This document shows, in pieces, positions 1-8,894 of a stretch of 64,000 nt of DNA. The first letter of the stretch is position 1. Every line of letters begins with the position of its first letter. This DNA comes from JBCDJG01 sp038748065. Its GTDB lineage: Bacteria > Pseudomonadota > Gammaproteobacteria > Pseudomonadales > Halieaceae. The notes beneath the pieces are model-generated. The model did no database searches. It was given only the letters and a program-made list of their open reading frames with translations, and was not told the DNA's origin. A program made the translations under genes and the position numbers. The stretch spans positions 1 to 64,000 of the forward strand of contig JBCDJG010000022.1 in NCBI GenBank assembly GCA_038748065.1, given 5' to 3'.

Positions 1-255
1 CCAGGTCTCAGACAGATCGTCTCGGCGCAGCTCCGCCTCCTCGTCGGCATCGTAGTCTGCAGCCAGCACCACCGCAGCGAGCTCTTCTGCGCCACGAAGG
101 TAGGCGTGGCCCTGTTCAGCCAGAAGGCTATTGGCGCCGCGCTGGTAAATCAGCATAAAGTCTTTCTCGACCCCGACTATGAGTGCCGCGCAAAGCGCCA
201 GGACCAGCATCGCGACCACCATAGCGACGCCTCGCTGTCGCCGCGCTTGCCGCAA
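1..255 (-). CDS. gspK: Type II secretion minor pseudopilin GspK, N-terminal part (cut by window edge)
   Basis: The first 85 codons are visible and the gene runs off the left edge. The protein starts with a basic leader ending in RRQRG, followed by VAMVVAMLVLALCAAL, which is a prepilin peptidase site and hydrophobic helix. The residue at +5 after cleavage is Val, not Glu. Absence of Glu5 is the known hallmark of GspK, the pseudopilin at the pilus tip. I chose a TTG start at 255 because it lies one base after the gspJ stop and is the only start that keeps the cleavage site; the next in-frame ATG falls inside the hydrophobic helix. It is the last visible gene of the gsp operon. Confidence 0.88.
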   Translation of the reverse strand, partial: MRQARRQRGVAMVVAMLVLALCAALIVGVEKDFMLIYQRGANSLLAEQGHAYLRGAEELAAVVLAADYDADEEAELRRDDLSETW

Positions 256-256
256 G

Positions 257-904
257 TTACAGCGGCGGCAAGACATAGAGGCGTCTGAGCTCGCCGTAGT
301 CAGCGAGCTCCAGGGTAATTTCGATCGCCACGGGCGGCGCAATGCCAAGGCCCGGCTGGCTCGGGTCTGCGACCCAGCTTTCGGGCCAGTTGCGGGTCTC
401 TACGCCTTCATTCCCCGGCTCAAGATCCTCCAGCGAACGCAGGAATGCGAGGCGGATATCCTCCACACCATCAAGCAGGCGAACGCGCTGGGCTTCGCTG
501 CTGGCTGCACGATCCAGCACCGACCATGCTTCACGCCACAGGGTCTCCTCTTCTACGAGATAGTTGACCCGCTGCAGATTGCTGCGCGCCAGACGGTTGG
601 GATTGTGCCAGCCCGTGCGGGTGAAACTCAGGGTGTAGCGCGAGGCAGGCCCTCCCAGCAACGCCGGCTCGACCTCGCCGAACTCATCCCGCACCGGCCG
701 CGACACAAACTGCCGCAAGTCCCGCGACAGGATCGTCCACGCCCGGTTCAACTCTGCCGTACGTGTTGCCTGCTCGCGGGTACCCTCCACGCCATCAATG
801 GCTGCAGACAAGCTGGCATAGGCCAGGGCTGAGACCAGGGCGGTAATCGCCAGGGCAATCAGAACTTCGATCAGTGTGAAGCCTCTGGCTGGATGATCAG
901 CCAT
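257..904 (-). CDS. gspJ: Type II secretion minor pseudopilin GspJ
   Basis: This 215-residue protein belongs to the GspI-J-K complex that primes pseudopilus assembly. The N-terminus MADHPARG-FTLIE has the prepilin cleavage site after Gly8 and the conserved Glu at +5, followed by a hydrophobic helix. The body carries the GspJ pattern of ELNRAW, DLRQF and a C-terminal hydrophobic strand ending LRRLYVLPPL. The reading frame is open much further upstream, but the ATG at 904 overlaps the gspI stop by 8 bases and places the prepilin motif correctly, so upstream starts were rejected. Its stop is one base from the TTG start of gspK, so translation is probably coupled. Confidence 0.93.
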   Translation of the reverse strand: MADHPARGFTLIEVLIALAITALVSALAYASLSAAIDGVEGTREQATRTAELNRAWTILSRDLRQFVSRPVRDEFGEVEPALLGGPASRYTLSFTRTGWHNPNRLARSNLQRVNYLVEEETLWREAWSVLDRAASSEAQRVRLLDGVEDIRLAFLRSLEDLEPGNEGVETRNWPESWVADPSQPGLGIAPPVAIEITLELADYGELRRLYVLPPL

Positions 905-1406
905 CGTCGTCTTCGGCTTCGACACTATTCTCGACCGCCTCTTCTCGAACCGACTCGTCATCGATGGCGTCCCCGCCTTCGCCCCCGGCGTCCGCTTCAG
1001 GCTGCGCGATGGGGTCCTCCTCGATATTTGTGGATAAGAAGGCAACCAACTCGTACAAAGGCTCCTCTTCATCACCCTCGTCCAGCGCAACGCTGATCTC
1101 TATCCGGTAAAAGTCCTCCACTTCGGTGACGGTGCTGCGCATCCACCAGTAGAACTCTCGTTCCGCCATAGTTGCCTCGCCACTGTCTTCACCGCGAAAC
1201 AGCTGGCGCTCGCTAGCACTCACCAGGCGCATTTCGGCCAGCTGATTGGCGGCTACCATTTGAGCCAGCGATTTGTCCCGCAGGTAGGCCGTGCCGTCAA
1301 TATGTTGGGAAAGGGTTATCAGGAGAGCCGGCAGCGCCAGAGCAACGACGGCCATCGCCACCAGCACTTCTACCAGTGTAAATCCCGACGGGCGTGGCTT
1401 AACCAT
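897..1406 (-). CDS. gspI: Type II secretion minor pseudopilin GspI with long acidic tail
   Basis: The protein has 169 residues. MVKPRPSG-FTLVEVLVAM is a type IV prepilin-like leader with cleavage after Gly8 and Glu at +5. The sequence QMVAANQLAEMRL is typical of the GspI region just after the helix. GspI proteins are usually near 120-130 residues. Here the last ~55 residues form an acidic extension rich in Glu, Asp and Ala that ends in EAEDDDG. The start at 1406 was chosen because it overlaps the gspH stop by 8 bases and starts directly with the prepilin leader. In the pseudopilus tip GspI nucleates the complex with GspJ and GspK in the inner membrane and periplasm. Confidence 0.92.
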   Translation of the reverse strand: MVKPRPSGFTLVEVLVAMAVVALALPALLITLSQHIDGTAYLRDKSLAQMVAANQLAEMRLVSASERQLFRGEDSGEATMAEREFYWWMRSTVTEVEDFYRIEISVALDEGDEEEPLYELVAFLSTNIEEDPIAQPEADAGGEGGDAIDDESVREEAVENSVEAEDDDG

Positions 1407-1968
1407 CGTCGTCCTCGAAGTCTGGCTCACCGCGACGCAGGGCCTGAAAACGGCCAAGCAAATCCCATTCAAGGCGCCAGGCGAGATCGCCGCTCTCGAC
1501 CCAGCGCACATCGAGTGCACCGCTAGTGACCTCGCCACTGGCATAGAGCATGACCTGGGGCGCTGCGTCCTCACTCTCAGCTTCGATGCTCAAGCTATCC
1601 ACGGCCAGGTCGTCAAGGACCAGCTCCAGTTCCAGGCCCGGGGGCAAAACGTCGCCTGCAAACAGCTCGGCCGCCTCTTCCGGGGGGCGCCAGCCTTCAG
1701 GTCTCAGCTCGCGCCAGCTGTAGGCAAACTGCGGCTCTCCATCCACCATGCGCTGTTGCAATAGTAAGCCATAATCCACACCCCGCAACTCAGCTTCATC
1801 CAGGGCATACTGGCTAATACCCGCAATATTCCGCACCTGGTCTTCCAGCAGGCGGTCCTGCCCGCCATCGCCGATATTGATATCGGCCAGCGAAATAATG
1901 ATGACAACAACAAGCAGTGCGACCAGCAGCTCCAGCAGGCTGAAACCGCGCTGCTCGCGTCGCTTCAT
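1399..1968 (-). CDS. gspH: Type II secretion minor pseudopilin GspH
   Basis: This 189-residue protein starts MKRREQRG-FSLLELLVAL, a prepilin leader with cleavage after Gly8 and Glu at +5, followed by a hydrophobic helix ending near residue 29. The C-terminal part includes MLYASGEVTSG and WDLLGRFQ, consistent with the GspH beta-rich globular domain. GspH links the tip complex to the GspG polymer in the periplasm. It lies between gspG (3-base gap) and gspI (8-base overlap). Identity rests on family motifs together with the fixed gsp gene order. Confidence 0.9.
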   Translation of the reverse strand: MKRREQRGFSLLELLVALLVVVIIISLADINIGDGGQDRLLEDQVRNIAGISQYALDEAELRGVDYGLLLQQRMVDGEPQFAYSWRELRPEGWRPPEEAAELFAGDVLPPGLELELVLDDLAVDSLSIEAESEDAAPQVMLYASGEVTSGALDVRWVESGDLAWRLEWDLLGRFQALRRGEPDFEDDDG

Positions 1969-1971
1969 GGC

Positions 1972-2424
1972 TCAGCCTTCCGTCGTCTTCCAGTTACCCA
2001 CATCGGCATTCTGGCCTTCGCCCCCCGACAGACCGTCGGCGCCGAGGCTGTAGATATCAAATTCTCCGTTCTCGCCGGGAGACAGGTAGAGATAGGGGCG
2101 CCCCCAGGGATCTACCGGGACCTCAGGCAGATAGCCGCCCTGCTTGAAGTTGCGCGGTTCCGGGTCGAGGCTACTGGCCTCCACGAGGGCTTCCAGGCCC
2201 TGCTCCGTCGTGGGATAGACATAGTTGTCCAGCCGATACAGCTTCAGCGCTGTGCCAATGGCCTTAAAATCTGCCTGGGCCTTCTGCACGCGTGCCGTGT
2301 CGGCCTGGTCCAGCACATTGGGCGCTACTACGCTGATGAGCAGACCCATAATGACGAGCACCACCAGAATTTCCACCAGCGAGAAGCCTTTTTGTCGCCC
2401 TCGCTGCCAAGTCCTACCGTTCAT
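1972..2424 (-). CDS. gspG: Type II secretion major pseudopilin GspG
   Basis: This 150-residue protein is the main subunit of the type II secretion pseudopilus. The leader MNGRTWQRGRQKG precedes FSLVEILVVLVIMGLL, with the peptidase site after Gly13 and Glu at +5. The conserved GspG region YRLDNYVYPTTEQGLEAL is followed by GGYLPEVPVDPWGRPY and by SLGADGLSGGEGQNAD near the end, the loop that binds calcium in characterised GspG. Length is normal for the family. It lies 3 bases after gspF and 3 bases before gspH. Confidence 0.96.
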   Translation of the reverse strand: MNGRTWQRGRQKGFSLVEILVVLVIMGLLISVVAPNVLDQADTARVQKAQADFKAIGTALKLYRLDNYVYPTTEQGLEALVEASSLDPEPRNFKQGGYLPEVPVDPWGRPYLYLSPGENGEFDIYSLGADGLSGGEGQNADVGNWKTTEG

Positions 2425-2427
2425 AGA

Positions 2428-3651
2428 TCACCTTACCATCGTGTTGAGATCAAAGATGGGCAGCAGAATGGCCAGCACGATGACCAGCACCATACCGCCC
2501 ATAAACACCACCATCAGCGGCTCGAACAAGCTCATCGCCGCCCCCAGGGTCATTTCCAGCTCTCGCTCCTGATTGTCTGCCGAGCGCTGTAGCATCGTTT
2601 CCAGTTCACCGCTGGCCTCACCGCTGGCCACCATGTGCACCATCATGGGCGGAAAATGACCAGACTGCTGCAGCGCTCGATTCAAGCTGCTGCCCTCCTG
2701 AACCCGTTCGGCCACCTCCGCGCTGTCGGCCCGCAGGACGAGATTGGTCAACACCTCGCCGGCAATGCGCAGAGACTCCAACAGTGGCACCCCGCTGGCC
2801 ATCAGGATGCTGAGCGTGGACGCAAAGCGCGCCGTATCCATGGCAATCAGGAGTCTCGATACGCCCGGCACGCGCAGCAGCAGCCCGTGCCAGCGCTTGC
2901 GACGCCCCGGGTTGAGCAGCAAGTAGCGGGCACCGATGATCGACGCGAGCAGTCCGATCAATAGCCAGATGCCGTTCTCCCGCAGAAAATCGCTGGTCGC
3001 TATTAGGGCAACAGTCAGGGGCGGCAGTTCCCGGCTGGTGTGAGCAAAAATCCCAACCAGCTCAGGCACCACCAGTACCATGAGTGCTACCACTACGGCA
3101 ATCGCTACCACGACCAGGATCAGCGGATAAATCATGGCCATCTTCAGCTTCTGGCTGGTGTACTGTCGCTGCTCAGTGTAATCAGCCAATTGCGACAGCA
3201 CCGGCCCCAGGAAGCCGGCGTGTTCGCCAGCACGCACCATGGCGCGGTACATGTCACTGAAGACCGCGGGGAACTCGCCAAGCGCATGAGCCAGGGTGTG
3301 GCCCTCCGCCACCCGCGAGCGCACCTGCAGCAGCATAGCCTTGATCCGCGGCTTGCGTGTCTGGGCCGCGGCGGCCTGCAGGCACTCATCCAGGGGCAGA
3401 TTGGATTGCACGAGCGTGGCCAGCTGCCGTGTTATCAGAGCCAGCTCGCCGACAGAGACACGCGGCCCAAACAGCGCCAGGCGTGGGCTGCTGCTACTAT
3501 CGTTACTGGCCCGAGTGGCCGTGGCCACCTCGACCGGGCGCAGAGCACGGCCGCGTAACTGCGCACGAATCTGGCGCTCGGAGTCGCCCTCAAGAATACC
3601 CTTGACCAGTTTGCCTTCGGTGTTGAGGGCGCGGTAGCGGTATGCGGTCAT
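2428..3651 (-). CDS. gspF: Type II secretion inner-membrane protein GspF
   Basis: The protein has 407 residues, the usual GspF length. It starts MTAYRYRALNTEGKLVKG, the family N-terminus, and contains two repeated T2SSF cytoplasmic helical domains (about residues 70-195 and 275-395). Three membrane segments lie near residues 170-195, 223-245 and 375-400, the last ending ILLPIFDLNTMVR. GspF is the polytopic platform protein of the secretion apparatus, between the GspE ATPase and the growing pseudopilus. It follows gspE with a 13-base gap. Confidence 0.96.
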   Translation of the reverse strand: MTAYRYRALNTEGKLVKGILEGDSERQIRAQLRGRALRPVEVATATRASNDSSSSPRLALFGPRVSVGELALITRQLATLVQSNLPLDECLQAAAAQTRKPRIKAMLLQVRSRVAEGHTLAHALGEFPAVFSDMYRAMVRAGEHAGFLGPVLSQLADYTEQRQYTSQKLKMAMIYPLILVVVAIAVVVALMVLVVPELVGIFAHTSRELPPLTVALIATSDFLRENGIWLLIGLLASIIGARYLLLNPGRRKRWHGLLLRVPGVSRLLIAMDTARFASTLSILMASGVPLLESLRIAGEVLTNLVLRADSAEVAERVQEGSSLNRALQQSGHFPPMMVHMVASGEASGELETMLQRSADNQERELEMTLGAAMSLFEPLMVVFMGGMVLVIVLAILLPIFDLNTMVR

Positions 3652-3664
3652 GGGTGCGCCGTAA

Positions 3665-5182
3665 TCAGCCTACGGTGGTAACCCGCAGCACTTCCTCAAT
3701 ACTGGTATCGCCCGCCAGGATCCGCCGGCGGCCGTCCTCCTGAATGCCCGGGCACTGGCGCCGGGCCTGCGCGAGCATCTCCTGCTCGCTCGCACCTTCG
3801 TGAATCATCAGGCGCAACTCGTCACTGATTTCGATCAGCTCATAAATGCCGGTGCGGCCGCGATAGCCGCTGTGGTTGCACTTGGCGCAGCCCCTGGCAT
3901 GGTGAATGTGCACCGACTCATCAGCTGTGAGCCCCATCAATTCAAGCTCGCTCGGTGTCGCTTCGACGGACTCCTTACAGTCGGGGCACAGCACACGTAC
4001 CAGGCGCTGGGCCATGACCGCCAGCAGGCTGGAAGACAAAAGAAAGGGCTCTATGCCCATATCATGCAAGCGCGTGATGGCACCCACCGCCGTGTTCGTG
4101 TGCAGGGTCGACAGCACGAGGTGGCCCGTCAGCGACGCCTGTACGGCAATCTCGGCGGTTTCAAGATCGCGAATCTCACCGACCATAACGATGTCCGGGT
4201 CCTGCCGAAGAATCGCACGCAGGCCACGGGCAAAGGTCATGTCCACCTTGGCGTTGACCTGGGTCTGTCCAATCCCGGGCAGCATGTATTCGATCGGGTC
4301 TTCAATCGTGAGGATGTTGCGACTGGCCTCATTGATATGCGACAGGCCCGCATAGAGGGTCGTAGTTTTACCTGAACCGGTGGGGCCCGTGACAAGAATG
4401 ATGCCGTGCGGGCTGGCCAGGCTGTTCTTGTAGACGTCCAGGACCTGGTCGTTCATCGCCAGCTGCGCCAGCTCCAGTTGCCCGGCCTGCTTGTCGAGCA
4501 ACCGCAGCACCACGCGCTCGCCGTGGGCCGAGGGTATGGTAGACATGCGTATATCCACGGCGTGGCCGGCGATGCGCACCGAAATTCGACCGTCCTGCGG
4601 AACCCGTTTCTCTGCGATATCCAGCTTGGCCATCACCTTGAGCCGCGACACCAGCAGCGGTGCCAACATGCGTTTGGGTGACAGCACCTCAGACATTACG
4701 CCGTCTACCCGATAGCGCACAGACAACCTATCCTCAAAGGTCTCGATATGGATATCGGAAGCCTGCTCGCGAACCGCCTGCGACAGGATGGCGTTAATCA
4801 GCCGGATAATGGGCGCATCATCCTCGGTATCCATCAAGTCCGAGGCTTCAGGAATCTCGTCAGCCAGCCGGCTCAGGTCCTCGTCCGACCCCAGGTCCTC
4901 AGCCACCTGCACGGCCTCATTATTGTCTCTCTGGTAGGCCTGGGTCAGGCGCTGCTGAAATTCTTCATCGGGCAGGCGCTCAAGACCAAAGCTGCTGCCC
5001 AGCAATCGGCGCAGTTCGGTCAGGACCTGCAGCGTAGGCTGCCCCTGGTGCAAGACACGGGGCTCTGCAGCTTCGCGATCAAGCAGGACACCAAACTGCT
5101 TGGCAAAACCGAAAGGCAACTGCCCGGCAGCCGTCGGCGCAGCGACGCTTTCTTCCAGGGCTTCGTTGTCCAACGTATCCAT
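3665..5182 (-). CDS. gspE: Type II secretion ATPase GspE
   Basis: This 505-residue hexameric ATPase powers pseudopilus assembly from the cytoplasmic side of the inner membrane. Visible motifs are Walker A GPTGSGKTTTLYAG (about residue 265), the Asp box region LTIEDPIEYMLPGI, Walker B RQDPDIVMVGEIRD, and the His box LVLSTLHTNTAVGAI. A zinc-binding tetracysteine module near residues 400-440 has CPDC and, about 35 residues later, CAKC, as in GspE and not PilT. The ATG overlaps the gspD stop by one base (TGATG). Confidence 0.97.
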   Translation of the reverse strand: MDTLDNEALEESVAAPTAAGQLPFGFAKQFGVLLDREAAEPRVLHQGQPTLQVLTELRRLLGSSFGLERLPDEEFQQRLTQAYQRDNNEAVQVAEDLGSDEDLSRLADEIPEASDLMDTEDDAPIIRLINAILSQAVREQASDIHIETFEDRLSVRYRVDGVMSEVLSPKRMLAPLLVSRLKVMAKLDIAEKRVPQDGRISVRIAGHAVDIRMSTIPSAHGERVVLRLLDKQAGQLELAQLAMNDQVLDVYKNSLASPHGIILVTGPTGSGKTTTLYAGLSHINEASRNILTIEDPIEYMLPGIGQTQVNAKVDMTFARGLRAILRQDPDIVMVGEIRDLETAEIAVQASLTGHLVLSTLHTNTAVGAITRLHDMGIEPFLLSSSLLAVMAQRLVRVLCPDCKESVEATPSELELMGLTADESVHIHHARGCAKCNHSGYRGRTGIYELIEISDELRLMIHEGASEQEMLAQARRQCPGIQEDGRRRILAGDTSIEEVLRVTTVG

Positions 5183-7248
5183 CAGCTCTCTACCGGGGCA
5201 TCCTGGCCCTGTTCGGCCCCATCCGCCTCACGCATGTCATCCAGCTGCTCAATTTGCTCCTGCCATTCGGGGACGATGGGCACCACGTCCTCGTCCAGGA
5301 ACATCATGCCCCTTTCCTGCCGCAGCAGCTGTTGCCCGCGGATATAGCGGTACTTCTCTGCAGTGGCCGCATCCATACTCTCGTTATCTCGAATGATCGT
5401 GGGGCGAATAAAAATAAGCAGGTTAGTCTTGGTGATCTGCTCTCCGTCCGTGCGGAACAAGCGGCCGAGAAATGGAATATCACCCAGCACAGGCACTTTC
5501 TGCGTTCTGTCCTGCAGGTCATCTTCGATCAGGCCGCCCAGCACCACAATGCGCTGATCCTCCGCCAATACCTTGGTCTCGATTTTACGTTCGTTGGTAA
5601 TGATATCCGATGCCCCCAGCTCGGACAGACCGCTCAGGCTGGAGACCTCCTGCTCGATATCCAGCACCACCGCGTCGCCTTCGTTAATGTGCGGCGTTAC
5701 CCGCAAGGTCACGCCAACATTCTCCCGCTCGATGGTCTGGAAGGGATTCTGCGCGCCATCACCACCCGCACCGGTATTCGTGAAAGAACCCGTAACAAAA
5801 GGCACGTTCTGGCCAACAGTGATATAGGCCTCCTGGTTATCCAGGGTGAGCAGACTGGGGGTAGACAGGATGTTGGCGTTGGTCTGTTCATTCAGGGCGT
5901 TGACGATCACCGTCATCGTCAAATCATCGTCAACCGAACCCCACCCCAGCGTGGTTCCTGGCACACCGGCCAATGCGCCGGCTACGTCGACGATGTTCAG
6001 GTCACCATCGTTGTTATTGAGCGCACCGTCGTCGGTATCGCCACCGTCCGGGGGAAACAGGGCGTCTGCCAGTGCGCGCGTCCTCAGGTTCTGGGCATCG
6101 ACGTTAGCGCCAAAGACACCACTGTCATTCGCAAACAGCCACTGCAACCCCAGATCCTGGCCATCGGTCATTTGCATCTCAACGATGATGGCCTCCACCA
6201 GGACCTGCACGCGGCGGATGTCCAGGCGCGCGATAACCCCTTCTATGGCGGCCATCTCATCGGCATTCGCCGTGATGATCAGGGAGTTAGTGCCCTCGTC
6301 TGCTTCGATGGTCGCCGGCTCACCGCCACCGCGAGCTTTCTTTGCCTCGGCACTTTCCAGCTCGCTGATGTTCTTCATCACCCGGGTGAGCACCTCGGAA
6401 ATCTCGAGGGCGTCGGCGTACTCCAGATAAATAACCTTCACGTTGCCGGTCTGTTCCAGCGGCGTATCTAGATAGGCCACCAACTTGCGTACCCGGGCGC
6501 GTTCGAGCTCGTCGCCGTTGACCAGAACACTGTTGGTTCGCGTATCAGGTACCAGCAGCACTTCCGGTTCGTTGCCACCGCTTTGCTTGGCCTCGGACTG
6601 GTTGAGCTCATCAAGCATGCGTACCACGTCCTCGGCCACGGCATAGCGCAGCTTGATGACGTCGGTCTCCTGCACAGCGGACCGGTCCATGCGCTCAATG
6701 ATCTCCCGAATACGCTCGATATTTGAGGAGGTGTCGGAGATGATTATCGCGTTGCTTGGCGCATAGGCCGCCATGTGCGCCTGCTGCGGCACTAACGGCC
6801 TCAGTACCGGAATGAGCTTGGCCGCGGAAATATTATCCAGCCGAATCACCTGAGTGATGTACTCATCGTTTCCCGAGATCACTTCGTCACGCACTGATAC
6901 AGGCGCTGACCGGGCATCCTTGCTCTGGATTACACGCACCACGCCGCCGGAACGGATGGCTGCGTAGCCGTGCACTTCCAATATCGCCAGGAACAGATCG
7001 TAAAGCTCGTCCTGACTCACCGGCTTGCTGGACACCACCTTGACCTTACCCTTGACTGCCGGATCCACCACGATGGTCGTGCCAGTAGCATCCGCCACAA
7101 ATTTGATCAGTTCCTGAATATCCGTTTCTTTCAGGTTGACCGTAAACTCCTGCGCCGGCGCTGCAACAGGCGATAGCAGACAGACTAGCAACAGAGCTGC
7201 CGGCAGAGATCGAGACAGGGGTTTTCGACGTGTCACTTGCGTCCTCAC
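5182..7248 (-). CDS. gspD: Type II secretion outer-membrane secretin GspD
   Basis: The protein has 688 residues. A cleavable signal peptide (RSLPAALLLVCLLSPVAAPA) is followed by the N0 domain (FTVNLKETDIQELIKFVADA), three N-domain repeats including VIPVLRPLVPQQA and KVIYLEYADALEISEVL, and the secretin core with VGQNVPFVTGSF, VTPHINEGDAVVLDIEQEVS and VVLGGLIEDD. The Asp/Asn-rich insert near residues 390-415 (GGDTDDGALNNNDGD) is a variable GspD loop. A short acidic C-terminal tail may serve as the pilotin-binding S domain. No lipobox is visible, so outer-membrane targeting would need a pilotin that is not in the window. The start overlaps gspC by 4 bases. Confidence 0.97.
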   Translation of the reverse strand: MRTQVTRRKPLSRSLPAALLLVCLLSPVAAPAQEFTVNLKETDIQELIKFVADATGTTIVVDPAVKGKVKVVSSKPVSQDELYDLFLAILEVHGYAAIRSGGVVRVIQSKDARSAPVSVRDEVISGNDEYITQVIRLDNISAAKLIPVLRPLVPQQAHMAAYAPSNAIIISDTSSNIERIREIIERMDRSAVQETDVIKLRYAVAEDVVRMLDELNQSEAKQSGGNEPEVLLVPDTRTNSVLVNGDELERARVRKLVAYLDTPLEQTGNVKVIYLEYADALEISEVLTRVMKNISELESAEAKKARGGGEPATIEADEGTNSLIITANADEMAAIEGVIARLDIRRVQVLVEAIIVEMQMTDGQDLGLQWLFANDSGVFGANVDAQNLRTRALADALFPPDGGDTDDGALNNNDGDLNIVDVAGALAGVPGTTLGWGSVDDDLTMTVIVNALNEQTNANILSTPSLLTLDNQEAYITVGQNVPFVTGSFTNTGAGGDGAQNPFQTIERENVGVTLRVTPHINEGDAVVLDIEQEVSSLSGLSELGASDIITNERKIETKVLAEDQRIVVLGGLIEDDLQDRTQKVPVLGDIPFLGRLFRTDGEQITKTNLLIFIRPTIIRDNESMDAATAEKYRYIRGQQLLRQERGMMFLDEDVVPIVPEWQEQIEQLDDMREADGAEQGQDAPVES

Positions 7249-8279
7249 TGCCCTTGGGCAGGCTCAGCGAGATTGACCGAAACCCGGGTGGGCCGGCCGT
7301 TTCTCTTGATATCGAAGGTGGCTTCTTGCGCAGTACGCATGGCCTGATAAAGCTTGACAGTATTCGCCGGGTTATCGAGGGTGATGCCGTTCACACTAGT
7401 CACCACATCACCTTCCCGTAGACCCAGTTGCGTAAACTGCTCGGCATTTTTACCGGGTGCCACGCGGTAACCCACCAGATCTCCGCCCTCCCGAACCGCC
7501 GCTATTCGCACCACTTCAGCCAGTGACTGGGGATTACTGTACAAGCGATCGCGGTAGTCGCGGGCCAGGGCATCGGCACTGCCGCCAGCAGAAACAGGCA
7601 CCGCAGCCTTCGCCTGCGTGCGCCTTACCGGCTGCCGTGGCGCCGGGTTCTGCGCCTCCAGCCCGGTGCGTTCAAATAACTTGAGTAGCTCGTAAGTGCC
7701 GCCGTTATCAAGCACCACCTGCTGTGGCATGACTTTGGCCAATATCACGCGACCGGAGACCGGCAGCTTGTCATCGATCGCGTACACCTCCTGCTTCTTA
7801 CGGTGCTCAATGATGGCGTGTCCCGCACCGTCATCCGTCGACGCAACAACACCGACCAGGCGCAGGTCCAGGCGCGTCTCACGGGCACCTTTCTCGATAC
7901 CCGCTCGGCGATTGGCAGCCGCCTGGGCTTCCTGCTGCTGACGACGTCGCTCCGCTGCGCCTTCGGCTTCTACCTTGCCGAAGAGGTGGCGCGAGACCAG
8001 CGCATCGATATCTACCGTCTGAATATCACCGGCGCCCTGGGCCGCGCTGGCGGGATTTATGATGGTCATGTTTTCCGGGGCTTCGTAAGGCTTGCCGGGC
8101 ACCAGCGCCCAGATCAGCTGCACCGCACCAAGCACGGCCCAGATCAACAGCAGGGCGAACACGGCACGGCGCAGCCGCGCGGCTCGCTCGGGCTGGGCCA
8201 GGCTGTGCCAGCCGCCCTCGAGCATGGCCGCCAAACGGCGAGATCCATCGCTGGCTTGATTAAGCCACTGGCCTGGCAA
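7245..8279 (-). CDS. gspC: Type II secretion inner-membrane protein GspC
   Basis: The protein has 344 residues with a single membrane segment near residues 41-62 (VFALLLIWAVLGAVQLIWAL), a periplasmic homology region (about 85-195, with VDIDALVSRHLFG and LDLRLVGVVAS) and a C-terminal PDZ domain (about 240-335, with YRVAPGKN, LGLREGDVVTSVNGITL). GspC connects the inner-membrane platform to the secretin. The start is TTG: it has a strong GGGAGAG ribosome site five bases upstream, and an in-frame stop lies four codons further up. The next choice is ATG at 8225. It is the first gene of the gsp operon. Confidence 0.92.
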   Translation of the reverse strand: MPGQWLNQASDGSRRLAAMLEGGWHSLAQPERAARLRRAVFALLLIWAVLGAVQLIWALVPGKPYEAPENMTIINPASAAQGAGDIQTVDIDALVSRHLFGKVEAEGAAERRRQQQEAQAAANRRAGIEKGARETRLDLRLVGVVASTDDGAGHAIIEHRKKQEVYAIDDKLPVSGRVILAKVMPQQVVLDNGGTYELLKLFERTGLEAQNPAPRQPVRRTQAKAAVPVSAGGSADALARDYRDRLYSNPQSLAEVVRIAAVREGGDLVGYRVAPGKNAEQFTQLGLREGDVVTSVNGITLDNPANTVKLYQAMRTAQEATFDIKRNGRPTRVSVNLAEPAQGQ

Positions 8280-8335
8280 AGCGCTCTCCCATTACGTCCC
8301 CGGCGCGGAAACATAGCCCGCGACTCGATGGCCTG

Positions 8336-8364
8336 ATTATACGGTTGGTACCTGAAATTAAAAA
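8336..8364 (-). promoter_or_regulatory. Predicted sigma70 promoter of the gsp operon
   Basis: On the minus strand a perfect TATAAT (8336-8341) lies 17 bases downstream of TTTTTA (8359-8364), a poor -35. The start point would be near 8329, giving a leader of about 50 bases before the gspC TTG. An inverted repeat ACGGTT (8341-8346) and AACCGT (8363-8368) brackets the spacer and could be an operator. This is visual motif matching only. Confidence 0.5.
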
Positions 8365-8445
8365 CCGTGAAGGTTGCATGACAGAACGCATTTACCCGGC
8401 ACCCGACCGCCCGCTAAACTAGGCCTTTATGCAATGGAGACCCTT

Positions 8446-8829
8446 ATGAGCATAGGCGCCTGGGAGCCCGATGCGGCACTACCGGCACTCGATGAGGCGC
8501 TGTTGGTGCGCCTGATCGCCTACAGCCGGACGGAACAGCTGGACCAGCTGGAGACTCTGCTTGCGCCTGGTGAGGCCGGGCTCATGAAACTCGACCATAC
8601 GCAGTGGCAGGCCGCGGCGGACGGGCTTGGCGATGACGATATCGTGCATCTGATCAGAGTCCTTACCGTGGCCGAAAATCTGAGCGGCTGGGAGGCTGGC
8701 CAGGACTCGCCCGTTATCCCACTCGCCCGGAGCCTGCGCAAGCGCGGCCAGCGCCTGCAGAAAGACCTGCTCCTCTGGATCAGGGAACACAGCGAGAACC
8801 GCTACCTGCCCTACGGACCACTGCTCTAG
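8446..8829 (+). CDS. Conserved-looking small hypothetical protein
   Basis: This 127-residue soluble protein starts MSIGAWEPDAALPALDEALL and ends RYLPYGPLL. I do not recognise the family. It is mainly helical with no signal peptide or membrane segment, and has an Arg/Lys-rich helix (LARSLRKRGQRLQKDLLLW) near residues 92-110. The ATG at 8446 was chosen because GGAGA lies six bases upstream; an in-frame ATG at 8434 and a TTG at 8374 are less likely. It is transcribed divergently from the gsp operon and convergently with the DUF1244 gene. Codon use matches its neighbours, which supports a real gene. Confidence 0.75.
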   Translation: MSIGAWEPDAALPALDEALLVRLIAYSRTEQLDQLETLLAPGEAGLMKLDHTQWQAAADGLGDDDIVHLIRVLTVAENLSGWEAGQDSPVIPLARSLRKRGQRLQKDLLLWIREHSENRYLPYGPLL

Positions 8830-8894
8830 CGTTAAACCTCGATTGTATAGGAGCCAGGCTGGGCCAGACGCTGAACTCGGGCTTATCTCAGCCC

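Noticed and set aside
5254..6471. A 405-codon plus-strand open frame across gspD
   Set aside because: It is antisense to a complete, motif-rich gspD, has no recognisable domain and is a product of high-GC codon bias.
8374..8445. TTG extension of the small hypothetical gene before gspC
   Set aside because: No ribosome site precedes it, while GGAGA at 8436-8440 fits ATG 8446.
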